64,000 nt of DNA from Phaeodactylibacter sp. GTDB taxonomy: Bacteria; Bacteroidota; Bacteroidia; Chitinophagales; Saprospiraceae. The notes under the pieces are model-generated. The model ran no database searches. It saw only the letters and a program-made list of their open reading frames with translations, and was not told the DNA's origin. The stretch covers positions 1-64,000 of the forward strand of contig JAGFJE010000433.1 of the NCBI GenBank assembly GCA_024103175.1, read 5' to 3'. The position numbers were made by a program, and so were the translations under genes. Numbering within the stretch: the stretch's first letter is position 1; every line of letters begins with the position of its first letter. Shown in pieces: positions 24,585 to 30,688 of this stretch.

Positions 24585-26633
24585 TCAACTTATTGCAGCC
24601 ACCTGAATAAAGTTATTCCTTGCTAAAACAGCCGTTTGATCCAACACTTTCTGCCCCACGGCCTCCCGGTCAACTTGATTTTCGATTTCTAATTCTTGAA
24701 AGACAAGCTCCGCCAGGTCAAAAACAGAAATCTCTTGCCTGATTTCTATTTGGCTCAACAAAAAATAATTGAACCTGGTAATTGAGTACTGTTTTGTAGT
24801 TTTGCCGTCAAAGGTGCTGAAAATAAAAACCTCCTGCCCTCTATCGGCCTCTTGGGCCCCCCAGTGGCCAGCCAACCAGTTCCACTCTAACCTAAACAGT
24901 GCAGAAGCCGGTTTGCTTTTCAGGATCAACTGAGAGTCTTTAATTTTACCGGAACTTAATCCATAGAATGCTTGAGAGAAATTTTTTCGGTTGATGAAAT
25001 GTAAAGTACTCAAATAAAAATTCCCATGAGATGTGTTTGGCAATTGCCAGTTCTTTAGTTCAAAATCGAAAACCTCTTTTATCAATTTCGAGTCAGGCAG
25101 TTTGTCTATCACGGCCTGTATTCTTTCGACAAAAGGCTCAAGCCCCTCGTCTCTATTATTCGCAAATAAGGATTGTTCAAGGGTGGAAAACTCCTCCTCT
25201 CCGGCCAGATACTCCAGCAATGATAGCGTTCTTCGAAAAACATTTTTTGTACACCGGCTGAACAAACTCGACTCTGTGGCAAACAAGGATCCCGGCAGAG
25301 GGCCTTTGGCCACAATCGGGCCTGCAACAGAGGGTTTTATTATTGAGCTTTCTTTTCGATCAAGGTAGCTCACATAAAAATATCCTACTCCAGCAAGCCC
25401 CATGAATAGGCTGTAATCTTTGTCATCTTTACTTAGCTTGGCTAAGCCGGGCTGATACCTGCCATGGGAGCTGCAGTATTTGATTTGCCTGGCAATGGTT
25501 GCCTCTAACTGTTCTTCTATTGTTAAAGTTTCCCCATTCAATTCCTCAGCGCAATGGATTATAACCATGGCATTCCCACTTGTCCCATGGCAAAGGCAAT
25601 GACTGAACAAATGGCTCGAATTCAAGGATTGAATAGTGCTCTGAATCGATTTTTTCAAGTCATTTTTCCATAATTCAGAGCCTTGAGTTGATTTTAATTC
25701 AAACCTCGTCAAAGCGATACCTGGTGAACCATGACACCAGGCGTTCATATATTTAGGGCGGGTGAAATAAGATAGGTCTTCCAGGCTCTGAAAGCCATAT
25801 TTCTCCATATTGGCCTCACTATTCAACCTGGGTTTTCTGAAATCTTTCCAATTATTATTTTTTTTACTATAAAATTGATTTTCATAATTAAAACTTTGTT
25901 CTGCAATCCAATAATAAGCAGCGTTGTCGAACAATTTAGCCAATTGTATGAAAACATAACCAATCCCAGACGAACCATGGGAAAAACCCGTGAGGGGCCA
26001 TATCTCCCAACCCGTAATATCCCAAAAAATGCCACGCCTCCCCCACTTAACTCCATCGAGTAAGTGGTTGACATATTGTTCAATAAGTTGAAGTATCTCC
26101 TGGCTTTGTTTTTTCTCGTACAGGAAAAGCAGCCCCAGCAAAGCTCCCGCCGTCCCATTCAACAGGTCATATACCGGCGGGTCCCTCAACTCAATAAACC
26201 TGCCGCATTTTATAGCAAGCTCTTCTGCTTTTTCCAAATAGGCTTTCTCAGCCAACGATTCATATACTTTAAGCAAGGTATACACCACTCCCATCCTGCC
26301 AGTGTAAAAAGCATAATTGTCAGTAGGGTTTTCCCGGCAATACCGGTAAAGCCAGCCAACAGACTTAATAATAGCCTGCCGATATTTATCATCATTCGTT
26401 ATTTCATATAACCTGATGAAAAACAATATTATTCCGCTAACCCCTGAATAAACAGTTTCAAAGGCCTGAAAATAAATTTCCTCATCAATTACTTTCGGTG
26501 AGATCCAGAAATAGTTACCGTATTCATCCTCTTTCCTGGATTCGAGTATTTCTTCTCCAACTCTGATCAGCTCTTTAAAAACAGGTGAATGTTCCACAAA
26601 ACATATTTTTTTCCGGAAAGTTACTACTTTCAA
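24585..26633 (-). CDS. Lanthionine synthetase C-like cyclase with long C-terminal extension
   Basis: A 682-residue protein. Residues about 40-430 form the LanC alpha/alpha-barrel. The zinc ligands are Cys 300 in AWCHGSPG and Cys 348-His 349 in LCHGTSGN, and the catalytic-type His 219 lies in GFSHGSSG. It should add precursor cysteines to dehydro-residues to form (methyl)lanthionine rings. LanC proteins are usually about 400 residues. The extra 250 C-terminal residues have no family I recognise; their last 70 (FNYFLLSQIEIRQEISVF onwards) look like a small winged-helix-type fold, possibly a peptide-binding element. No in-frame ATG exists at the front, so the start appears to be TTG at 26631-26633. 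The gene is convergent with the exporter gene and divergent from the RNA ligase gene. Confidence 0.87.
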   Translation of the reverse strand: MKVVTFRKKICFVEHSPVFKELIRVGEEILESRKEDEYGNYFWISPKVIDEEIYFQAFETVYSGVSGIILFFIRLYEITNDDKYRQAIIKSVGWLYRYCRENPTDNYAFYTGRMGVVYTLLKVYESLAEKAYLEKAEELAIKCGRFIELRDPPVYDLLNGTAGALLGLLFLYEKKQSQEILQLIEQYVNHLLDGVKWGRRGIFWDITGWEIWPLTGFSHGSSGIGYVFIQLAKLFDNAAYYWIAEQSFNYENQFYSKKNNNWKDFRKPRLNSEANMEKYGFQSLEDLSYFTRPKYMNAWCHGSPGIALTRFELKSTQGSELWKNDLKKSIQSTIQSLNSSHLFSHCLCHGTSGNAMVIIHCAEELNGETLTIEEQLEATIARQIKYCSSHGRYQPGLAKLSKDDKDYSLFMGLAGVGYFYVSYLDRKESSIIKPSVAGPIVAKGPLPGSLFATESSLFSRCTKNVFRRTLSLLEYLAGEEEFSTLEQSLFANNRDEGLEPFVERIQAVIDKLPDSKLIKEVFDFELKNWQLPNTSHGNFYLSTLHFINRKNFSQAFYGLSSGKIKDSQLILKSKPASALFRLEWNWLAGHWGAQEADRGQEVFIFSTFDGKTTKQYSITRFNYFLLSQIEIRQEISVFDLAELVFQELEIENQVDREAVGQKVLDQTAVLARNNFIQVAAIS

Positions 26634-26727
26634 ATTAAAGTATAGATAATTTGTACAATCATTTATTTTGCAATATTTTCAGGCTGCTTAATGTGTTGTC
26701 CACCGGATTATAAAACAGAAAACAGAA

Positions 26728-27879
26728 ATGGAGCAATTTAATAAGGCTATCCTTGACCAATACGTGAAAGACACCCCCATCACCTGTGAAAAACATCCTA
26801 CTGAAGACTTGTACATTTACGGTTACTATCCGGGGTTATCCAAACAAAGGATCATTTGGGATGAAGTGAACAAACACTGCCGGGGGCTGATAATCGATGG
26901 AAAAGGCAATGCCCACGCAAGGCCATTCACTAAGTTCTTCACCTTCAAGGAATATGTATCTCCTTTTAAGATCAAATTGTCTGATAATCAAATTTTGAGG
27001 TTACCTAAAGGAAATTTCAAGATCTATGAGAAGGTGGATGGCACTATGGCCACTCTGTACTGGGTTGGAGAAAAACCGGTGTTAGCCACACAGCGGTCGT
27101 TTTCAAATGAAAAAGCTCGCATAGCAACAGAAATTCTGTATGAAAAATACGCCCATACTTTTAATAAACTAAAAAGGGATAGAACCTATGTTTTTGAAGC
27201 TATTTATCCCGAATGTAAAGTCCTTATCGATTATGGTGATAAAAGAGACCTCGTATTAATTGGGGTCATTGACAATTGTACGGGAGAGGACCTCCCCCTG
27301 GAAGATATTGGTTTTCCAATAGCGAAGGACTATACCCAAGAGTACGGGCACATTGTCAACTTTGAAGAAATCCAGCAATTAGATATTAAAAATATGGAAG
27401 GTTTTGTCTTGGTCTATCCTAACTGCATTAGGATAAAACTGAAGTTTCCTTGGTTCATAGAAGCGCATAAATTGATGAGCAGGATCATTAGTCATTTCTC
27501 TGAAATCTATACTGCAAGTAGTACCCTCGCCGACATGTTAAACAAAAGAAAGAAATATATATCCAACTTCACTATTTGGGAACACATGAAAGCGGGTAAA
27601 CCGATAGGCTCCCTTCTCCAATGGGTCCCGGAAGAATATTATTACTGCGGATTTGAGCATTGGATAAAATCTATTTCAGAAGACTTCGAAAGGCGTTATC
27701 ACGACCTTGCCGTTCAGAATAATGGAAATCAGCAGCCAGATCGTGAAAAGATATGGGATTTCCTACAACCAGACGCAGATGCACTGGATGTCTTTAAAGT
27801 TGAAGAAAGAAGGCCGCTTCCGGAAAACAATTCAGTAATGTGGAAATGGATGGAACGGTTTGAGAAGTGGTACGATTGA
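26728..27879 (+). CDS. T4 Rnl1-like RNA ligase
   Basis: A 383-residue nucleotidyltransferase-superfamily ligase. The adenylated lysine is predicted at residue 102 in motif I, YEKVDGTMATLYW (KxDG). Before it come NKHCRGLIID and ARPFTKFFTFKEY, typical of the Rnl1 front. Motif III-like YVFEAIYP, motif IV MEGFVLVYP and motif V RIKLKFPWF follow in order, then a helical C-terminal domain (about 270-383). It would seal RNA 3'-OH and 5'-phosphate ends using ATP; T4 Rnl1 repairs cut anticodon loops. It lies between the LanC gene and the precursor genes and is separated from them only by an IS630-type insertion, so it probably belongs to the island. A link to tRNA supply for LanB is a hypothesis. Confidence 0.87.
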   Translation: MEQFNKAILDQYVKDTPITCEKHPTEDLYIYGYYPGLSKQRIIWDEVNKHCRGLIIDGKGNAHARPFTKFFTFKEYVSPFKIKLSDNQILRLPKGNFKIYEKVDGTMATLYWVGEKPVLATQRSFSNEKARIATEILYEKYAHTFNKLKRDRTYVFEAIYPECKVLIDYGDKRDLVLIGVIDNCTGEDLPLEDIGFPIAKDYTQEYGHIVNFEEIQQLDIKNMEGFVLVYPNCIRIKLKFPWFIEAHKLMSRIISHFSEIYTASSTLADMLNKRKKYISNFTIWEHMKAGKPIGSLLQWVPEEYYYCGFEHWIKSISEDFERRYHDLAVQNNGNQQPDREKIWDFLQPDADALDVFKVEERRPLPENNSVMWKWMERFEKWYD

Positions 27880-27892
27880 TCGAACAGCTATA

Positions 27893-27919
27893 CACCGCTC
27901 GGTCACCAGAGGTGAAAAT
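27893..27919 (+). repeat. IS630 left terminal inverted repeat
   Basis: The left end CACCGCTCGGTCACC-AGAGGTGAAAA pairs with the right end at 29016-29042, with differences mainly in the outermost ten bases. The same form recurs at the right end of the 164-bp non-autonomous element. Confidence 0.8.
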
Positions 27920-27923
27920 GTTG

Positions 27924-28886
27924 TCAAGCCACCTCAAGGAGCTGAAATTTAAGGTTCATCAACTCGTTGATTTCCTCCTCGTGCAACCCTTCATTGACTT
28001 CGTCAATAAAGTTGTCAATGGCTTCAACGAAGTCTTGCTTGGTTGGGTAATGGAAGCCAGCCAGGACTTGCTTTTTGAGGTATTTCCAAAACCGCTCGAT
28101 AAGGTTCAGGTTAGGGGAGTATGGGGGTAGGAAAACCAGGTGAACCCGGTATTTCCTGGCGGCCTTGGCCACCAATTCGCACCTTTGATAGCGGGCATTG
28201 TCCAAAACCAGGTATATGCTCCTTCCCGGCAATTCTTCGCGAAGGAAGCCAATGAGCTCGACAACCGTTGTGGCTTTGATATAATCAGTTGTGCTGATAC
28301 TGTACAATTCGTGCGTGGCAGCATGCATAGCTCCCAGGATGTTCACTCGCTGGCGGCCGCTTGACGTCCTTACTGAGATGGGCTTCTCGCTCCATACATG
28401 GCCGTTGTGAAAGCCTTGTACGGGGTGTGCCGCGTCGACAAAGAACACATCCGCCACTCCTCGTGTGGCCTTGTCCAGCAAGGGGTTCAACTCCTGCTCA
28501 AGGAAAGCCGCCTGCTTGGCAGCCAGCTCTTTGATAGGCAGCTTCCCTCCAGGCAGGGGGCGGAACTTACGATAGCGGAACTTGAGCACGTGCTTGACAA
28601 ATTTGCGCACTTGGCTCATTCCACGCTCCAAGCCGGTAAGCTGCTTGATCCGTTTGCGCGCCTCGCTGGCACAACGTGGCGGATCCTTGTCAAAATCTGC
28701 CTTGATCTTGTCGGCATAGTTCACCAAATCGCTGGAAGGGCGGTAGCACTCTACTGCCAGCAGCCCGGCCCGCCCCCGTTCCATATAGGCCTTCATCCAG
28801 CGGGTAACCGAATTGGGGTGCACATCAGCTACCTCGGCGCACGGGCCAGGCCGAAGCCCCTTGGCCCGAAGATATAGTACATGCAT
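27924..28886 (-). CDS. IS630-family transposase
   Basis: A 320-residue transposase. The N-terminal helix-turn-helix contains ADVHPNSVTRWMKAY (residues about 20-34). The DDE catalytic residues are visible as Asp 151 (VFFVDAAH), Asp 229 (LVLDNARYQ) and Glu 264 (NLIERFWKYLKK), with the FLPPYSPNLN signature before the Glu. The family usually has a further segment ahead of MHVLYLRAKG. Here the codons directly before the ATG read SPLIRQR but are closed by an in-frame stop, while another frame at 28898-28942 encodes a 14-residue start (MNTQDTTKSKVVHH). A one-base frameshift or a programmed shift may therefore separate the true N-terminus. The catalytic part is intact. The gene ends 31 bases from the left IS end. 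Confidence 0.9.
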   Translation of the reverse strand: MHVLYLRAKGLRPGPCAEVADVHPNSVTRWMKAYMERGRAGLLAVECYRPSSDLVNYADKIKADFDKDPPRCASEARKRIKQLTGLERGMSQVRKFVKHVLKFRYRKFRPLPGGKLPIKELAAKQAAFLEQELNPLLDKATRGVADVFFVDAAHPVQGFHNGHVWSEKPISVRTSSGRQRVNILGAMHAATHELYSISTTDYIKATTVVELIGFLREELPGRSIYLVLDNARYQRCELVAKAARKYRVHLVFLPPYSPNLNLIERFWKYLKKQVLAGFHYPTKQDFVEAIDNFIDEVNEGLHEEEINELMNLKFQLLEVA

Positions 28887-29015
28887 ACGTTGGCGGATTA
28901 ATGGTGAACAACCTTACTTTTTGTAGTATCTTGCGTGTTCATAGTCAGCTTCGCTGATTATCGGAGAGTACATATTTTACAGGTTTGGTTACCCACAAAG
29001 ATAGGTACTCTCCAA

Positions 29016-29042
29016 CTTTTCACCTCTAGTGACCGCGCTTAG
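29016..29042 (-). repeat. IS630 right terminal inverted repeat
   Basis: Read inward it begins CTAAGCGCGGTCAC, then TAGAGGTGAAAAG. It matches the left end of the 164-bp non-autonomous element almost completely. Confidence 0.8.
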
Positions 29043-29050
29043 TATATCTA

Positions 29051-29461
29051 TCAGACATACAAGCACCCACCCTCTGCAATGGAATCACAATCCGTATCTG
29101 TATCACATTCCCCTACGGAATCGCATTCACCTATTGTTTGCCCTTCATTTGGTATACAATAAGGGCCATCAGCTGAGGCACATAGATCATTGTCGGAATT
29201 GGGGTCACAAATCACCATATCGCTGTCGCAATTTGTGCCTATAGAATGGCAGAGGCCGTCGAAAGAGTCGCCTTGCCAAAAATCGATCAAAGTATTATCA
29301 TCGCACATTACGCCTACGACTGTCTCGCAGGGAGCACAGGTATTTTCCTGGCCAGTGCCGCCAATTACGTGTTCCATCCCGTTCCTACCCGGCTTGTCAT
29401 TCAAGGTAGTGACAAAACTTTGTATCCTCAGGTCGTCTAACTTGAGTTTTTGCCTGGACAT
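29051..29461 (-). CDS. Lanthipeptide-type precursor 1 (long, 12-Cys acidic core)
   Basis: A 136-residue precursor. The leader (1-35) has QKLKLDDLRIQSFVTTL and ends in HVIGG, a double-glycine site for the C39 exporter. The core of 101 residues holds 12 cysteines, many Asp and many Ser/Thr, and ends in GGCLYV. The leader is of the Bacteroidota class I (pinensin-like) type. Precursor 2 matches it through the last 65 residues: LCxS, CDP/CNP, NDLCAS/NNLCAS, PYCxP, CDSV, CDTxxDCDS and GGCLY in the same order. Known lanthipeptide cores are mostly 20-40 residues, so this core is unusually long. The gene lies 27 bases after precursor 2 on the same strand. The IS630 element sits 7 bases behind its stop. 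Confidence 0.88.
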   Translation of the reverse strand: MSRQKLKLDDLRIQSFVTTLNDKPGRNGMEHVIGGTGQENTCAPCETVVGVMCDDNTLIDFWQGDSFDGLCHSIGTNCDSDMVICDPNSDNDLCASADGPYCIPNEGQTIGECDSVGECDTDTDCDSIAEGGCLYV

Positions 29462-29488
29462 AGGTCAAAATTTGATAATGCGGAAGTT

Positions 29489-29923
29489 TTACGAATACAA
29501 ACACCCTCCCGGAGCTTTGGAATCACAATCATCAACAGTATCGCAACCACCGGCAACCACAGAATCACAATCCTGGATTGTTGGAGTGCAATACGGGCTC
29601 CCGAACGCTTCCGAGGCACATAGATTATTTGAACTCATAGGGTTGCAGACAACCACATTCGAGCTGCAATCACTCTCGTCGGAAACACAAAGGTTTGCCG
29701 AATTATTTTCCCACGCATCTATACAAACATTGCCGTCAGCGCTTTGGCCATCACAGGCCCTGAAACTTTCTGTGTCGCACATGGCTTCACTATCTACAGG
29801 GTTATCGCACGGCCCAGTGGCATCCGTACCACCAATGATTCCCATTGCTTTCAAGCCAACTTCGTCCAAAACGGTAACAAAGCTTTGAATTCTGAGGTCT
29901 TCTAATTTAAGCTTTTCTTTCAT
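29489..29923 (-). CDS. Lanthipeptide-type precursor 2 (long, 13-Cys acidic core)
   Basis: A 144-residue precursor. The leader (1-32) contains MKEKLKLEDLRIQSFVT and ends in GIIGG. The core of 112 residues contains 13 cysteines spread evenly, with an Asp/Asn/Ser/Thr-rich background, and ends in GGCLYS. The C-terminal half is closely related to precursor 1, while the front of the core differs, as if the two arose by duplication and then diverged. The upstream region shares a block of about 30 bases with precursor 3 at the same distance from the ATG. It should be modified by the split LanB and the LanC of the island and exported by the C39 ABC transporter. Confidence 0.88.
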   Translation of the reverse strand: MKEKLKLEDLRIQSFVTVLDEVGLKAMGIIGGTDATGPCDNPVDSEAMCDTESFRACDGQSADGNVCIDAWENNSANLCVSDESDCSSNVVVCNPMSSNNLCASEAFGSPYCTPTIQDCDSVVAGGCDTVDDCDSKAPGGCLYS

Positions 29924-29956
29924 GGTCAGAGTGATTTATGTAAATCTTAAATAGAG
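29924..29956 (-). promoter_or_regulatory. Conserved upstream block of precursor 2
   Basis: Bases directly before the ATG match the block before precursor 3 (30456-30488) with identical spacing: CACTCTGA-(C/T)-C next to the ATG and TATTTAAGAT farther out. It may be a leader region or ribosome-loading site kept after duplication. Confidence 0.5.
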
Positions 29957-30069
29957 CCACATCCGACGCTTTGCCCACAGCACACATTGTCGATACTCAA
30001 AATAATAAAAGCTATTGGAAAACGGATAATTCGCCTTACCACGGGCGAAATCACATTTGGGAAATACTA
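29947..30069 (-). pseudogene. Possible remnant of a further precursor core
   Basis: Between the 164-bp element and precursor 2 a frame beginning at a GTG inside the gap ends with DNVCCGQSVGCGSI and a TAA just before the conserved upstream block. The Cys/Ser/Gly composition resembles a lanthipeptide core end, but there is no leader. It may be a decayed precursor gene or chance. Confidence 0.2.
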
Positions 30070-30071
30070 TA

Positions 30072-30235
30072 CTAAGCGCGGTCACCAGAGGTGATTTTTC
30101 TGAAACCCGCATAAAACCTGACCTTTTTATTATGAGTCTCAAAGTCCGCGTTATCACTGAAGGAAGTAACTTTTGGTTCCAAAAGCTAAGTCTCGGAGCA
30201 TTTGTCAACTTTTCACCTCTGGTTACCGAGGGGTG
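30072..30235 (+). mobile_element. 164-bp MITE-like relative of the IS630 element
   Basis: The left end (CTAAGCGCGGTCACCAGAGGTGA) equals the right end of the IS630 element. The right end, read inward (CACCCCTCGGTAACCAGAGG), equals the left end of the IS. TA flanks both sides (30070-30071 and 30236-30237). The inside has no open reading frame but contains a small palindrome (cttttggttccaaaag). It is a non-autonomous element probably moved by the IS630 transposase, in opposite orientation. It stands 6 bases after the stop of precursor 3 and so splits the precursor operon. Confidence 0.82.
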
Positions 30236-30242
30236 TATATCT

Positions 30243-30455
30243 CTACCAATCATCACATCCCGGAGGCGCAGTGAGACATAGCTCTGCTTCAGTTGGGTTA
30301 CACTGTGGGCCGTCTCTGGTTTCCGTTTGCCAATGGTCAAGCGGCGTTGTAATATCTGCCCCACCAACAATGCCTATATTGTTGATATCAATATTGTTCG
30401 AGGCTGTTACGAAGCTTTGGATTTTCAGGTCTTCCAACTTAAGCTTGTCTTCCAT
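30243..30455 (-). CDS. Lanthipeptide-type precursor 3 (38-residue, 3-Cys core)
   Basis: A 70-residue precursor. The leader (1-32) contains MEDKLKLEDLKIQSFVT and ends in GIVGG. The core of 38 residues starts ADITTP, has Cys 52, 60 and 67 and six threonines but no serine, and ends in GCDDW. Up to three thioether rings are possible. This is a size usual for lanthipeptides, in contrast to the long cores of precursors 1 and 2. It is the promoter-proximal gene of the precursor group. A MITE-like element follows 6 bases after the TAG stop, which lies outside the element, so the peptide is complete. Confidence 0.85.
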   Translation of the reverse strand: MEDKLKLEDLKIQSFVTASNNIDINNIGIVGGADITTPLDHWQTETRDGPQCNPTEAELCLTAPPGCDDW

Positions 30456-30488
30456 GATCAGAGTGTTTTAAATAGATCTTAAATAAAA
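30456..30488 (-). promoter_or_regulatory. Conserved upstream block of precursor 3
   Basis: It shares CACTCTGATC directly before the ATG and TATTTAAGAT about 20 bases farther out with the region before precursor 2, at equal spacing. It lies in the divergent gap to the nucleotidyltransferase gene, which must hold promoters for both. Confidence 0.5.
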
Positions 30489-30688
30489 CAGCGTTAGGGG
30501 CAGCGTCACGTAAAAAGGACGTATTGCCGATGTTAAAATGAAGACGAATAAAGACTATAAAATATCTAAAATCAGAAATTGAGCAAAGGAGTTATAAAGT
30601 TATGAAAAAAATTCAAAAAAGTCCAAATTTGAATATGGATAAATGAAAAAAAAATGCTTCTTTAGGCTATATTCGAAACCTGCCAAAG

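Larger units (their letters stand above)
27893..29042 (-). mobile_element. IS630-family insertion sequence, about 1150 bp
   Basis: A DDE transposase gene is bounded by imperfect inverted ends: the left end begins CACCGCTCGGTCACC and the right end, read inward, begins CTAAGCGCGGTCAC. Both go on AGAGGTGAAAA. TA dinucleotides flank both ends (27891-27892 and 29043-29044), the target duplication expected for IS630/Tc1-mariner elements. A hairpin (ggagagtac / gtactctcc, 28963-28971 with 29005-29013) lies between the right end and the transposase. The element sits between the RNA ligase gene and the stop of precursor gene 1, only 7 bases from the latter. Confidence 0.85.

Noticed and set aside
29190-29888. 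232-codon forward frame across the precursor genes
   Set aside because: It overlaps two precursors that have matching leaders and GG sites on the reverse strand. The forward frame is a Ser/Thr-rich shadow.
29936-30370. 144-codon reverse frame spanning the MITE
   Set aside because: It runs through the insertion and through precursor 3 in another frame and has no likeness to a leader or enzyme.
30602-30646. 14-codon open frame MKKIQKSPNLNMDK with an AAGGAG-like site in front of the nucleotidyltransferase gene
   Set aside because: Too short and without context to claim a gene; possibly an upstream leader frame, but nothing more supports it.
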